Assembly (NCBI GenBank): GCA_034687125.1
Contig: JAQGBZ010000037.1
Span: forward strand, 62,001 to 126,000
Length of the DNA: 64,000 nucleotides
Source of the DNA: Neelides folsomi
Lineage: Eukaryota > Arthropoda > Collembola > Neelipleona > Neelidae
Reading direction: 5' to 3'
The notes beneath the pieces are model-generated. The model did no database searches, was not told the origin of the DNA, and was given only the letters and a program-made list of their open reading frames with translations. The position numbers and the translations under genes are program-made. Below are positions 63,201-64,000 of the stretch, one piece after another (the stretch's first letter is position 1; each line of letters begins with the position of its first letter).

Positions 63201-64000
63201 CAGAGTGATGGCTCTTTATTATCCTCGGTTCTCCATTAGACTCTATTCACCTCCAATCACTCCCTCCTCTGTCTGGATAAATATTGACAATTAAGAACCC
63301 TCACTCTCATTTCACATACGGCCCCCAATATCTCGATCTCGCTGTTTTTAACTTGAGAGATAGGATAATGAAAAGTAAATTCAAAGGCAACGTATTTGGT
63401 AGTGAGCCATAATGTATAACAAAAGTATGATAATATTTGCATTGTAGATAGCGAAAGAGTCCAGAATCCCATTCAGTATTTTAGATGTAAGGAATCAAAA
63501 TGTTCTTTTTAATAATTTTACATATTCGCATTTAGGTACTTGGTTATTGAGTACATTATGACATTATCGTTCTACTTCCTGCTTATATTTCATATTTTCC
63601 GAGAACTATATAGCGAAGATTGTTGTTACAAAACTTCATACGATAAGAAAGGATGTGATTGATAGATTCGCCATTTATGAATTTATTATTTAGGTACGCA
63701 TTTTGACACCTGACACATCAAAATGTTAAATGATAAATATTGATCTTCACTTCTCTGTGAAGATAATAATAATAATATCAACGCTGATCTATTTTTCATC
63801 ATTGAACTCAGAACTCATCCCAATAAGAAATTATTCGAAATCTGTTCCATTTACTATTATTAACAAGATACTAGAGTAAAGTAGTGCGCTAGCCTCATAT
63901 GCCGACATTGTGAGGACACCTCGTTTTAAATCTTATTGTCCAGTGAGAAGCTTAAATATACAGGTAGGTACAGAAAGAAAATATTAGCTATAAATCTTAT
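60279..64000. other. First intron of the Fhod gene
   Basis: The donor at 60279 has no convincing partner acceptor with Fhod-like sequence before the window end, so this is probably one long intron. Open frames around 60,888-61,320 and 62,740-62,949 overlap on both strands and resemble nothing. A weak tRNA-like element lies near 63,880-63,945. A small hairpin, ATCTTCAC/GTGAAGAT, lies at 63743-63764. Confidence 0.5.

Overview
The window reads as an AT-rich arthropod nuclear genome. Protein genes are split by many short GT-AG introns (about 50-200 bp). The recognisable families are animal ones: PPCS, RPL7A, SCCPDH, an ABCA1-type transporter, VPS54, FANCA, SYS1, BTF3 and a Fhod/Fhos formin. A secreted glycine-rich protein with YGAP motifs looks cuticle- or silk-like. 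A springtail or other non-model arthropod would fit, but no species can be fixed from the sequence alone. Exon joins were worked out by hand from splice dinucleotides, reading phase and family resemblance.

Layout. 1-9 kb is compact: the last exon of an EF-hand protein (+), PPCS (-), RPL7A (+, with snoRNA-like sequences in its introns) and SCCPDH (+). 8.9-19.5 kb is one minus-strand gene of 38 exons encoding a full-length ABCA1-type lipid transporter of about 2,341 residues. 19.5-37.5 kb is about 18 kb with no supported protein gene, apart from a small inverted-repeat transposon (MITE-like) at 20.4-20.8 kb. 37.5-38.4 kb holds the glycine-rich secreted protein. 40.4-44.9 kb is VPS54 (-), with a decayed mariner-type transposon in one intron. 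It is divergent from a short FANCA-like gene (+, 45.4-47.8 kb), which is followed by SYS1 (+) and BTF3 (+). From 52.2 kb to the window end lies a plus-strand locus with a serine-rich N-terminal coding part and, 2.7 kb further on, an exon encoding the start of a Fhod formin; its main body lies beyond the window.

Functionally the set is mostly housekeeping: translation (RPL7A, NAC beta), rRNA 2'-O-methylation guides, coenzyme A synthesis (PPCS), Golgi trafficking (VPS54 in the GARP complex; SYS1, which recruits the ARFRP1 GTPase), lipid export (ABCA) and DNA repair (FANCA). No operon-like or defence system is visible. The most notable items are a dual-guide U36-type snoRNA in RPL7A, a second C/D candidate in the same gene, a FANCA truncated to its N-terminal half, a glycine-rich protein carrying a strongly cationic helix, two GC-AG introns, and a perfect 54-bp palindrome.
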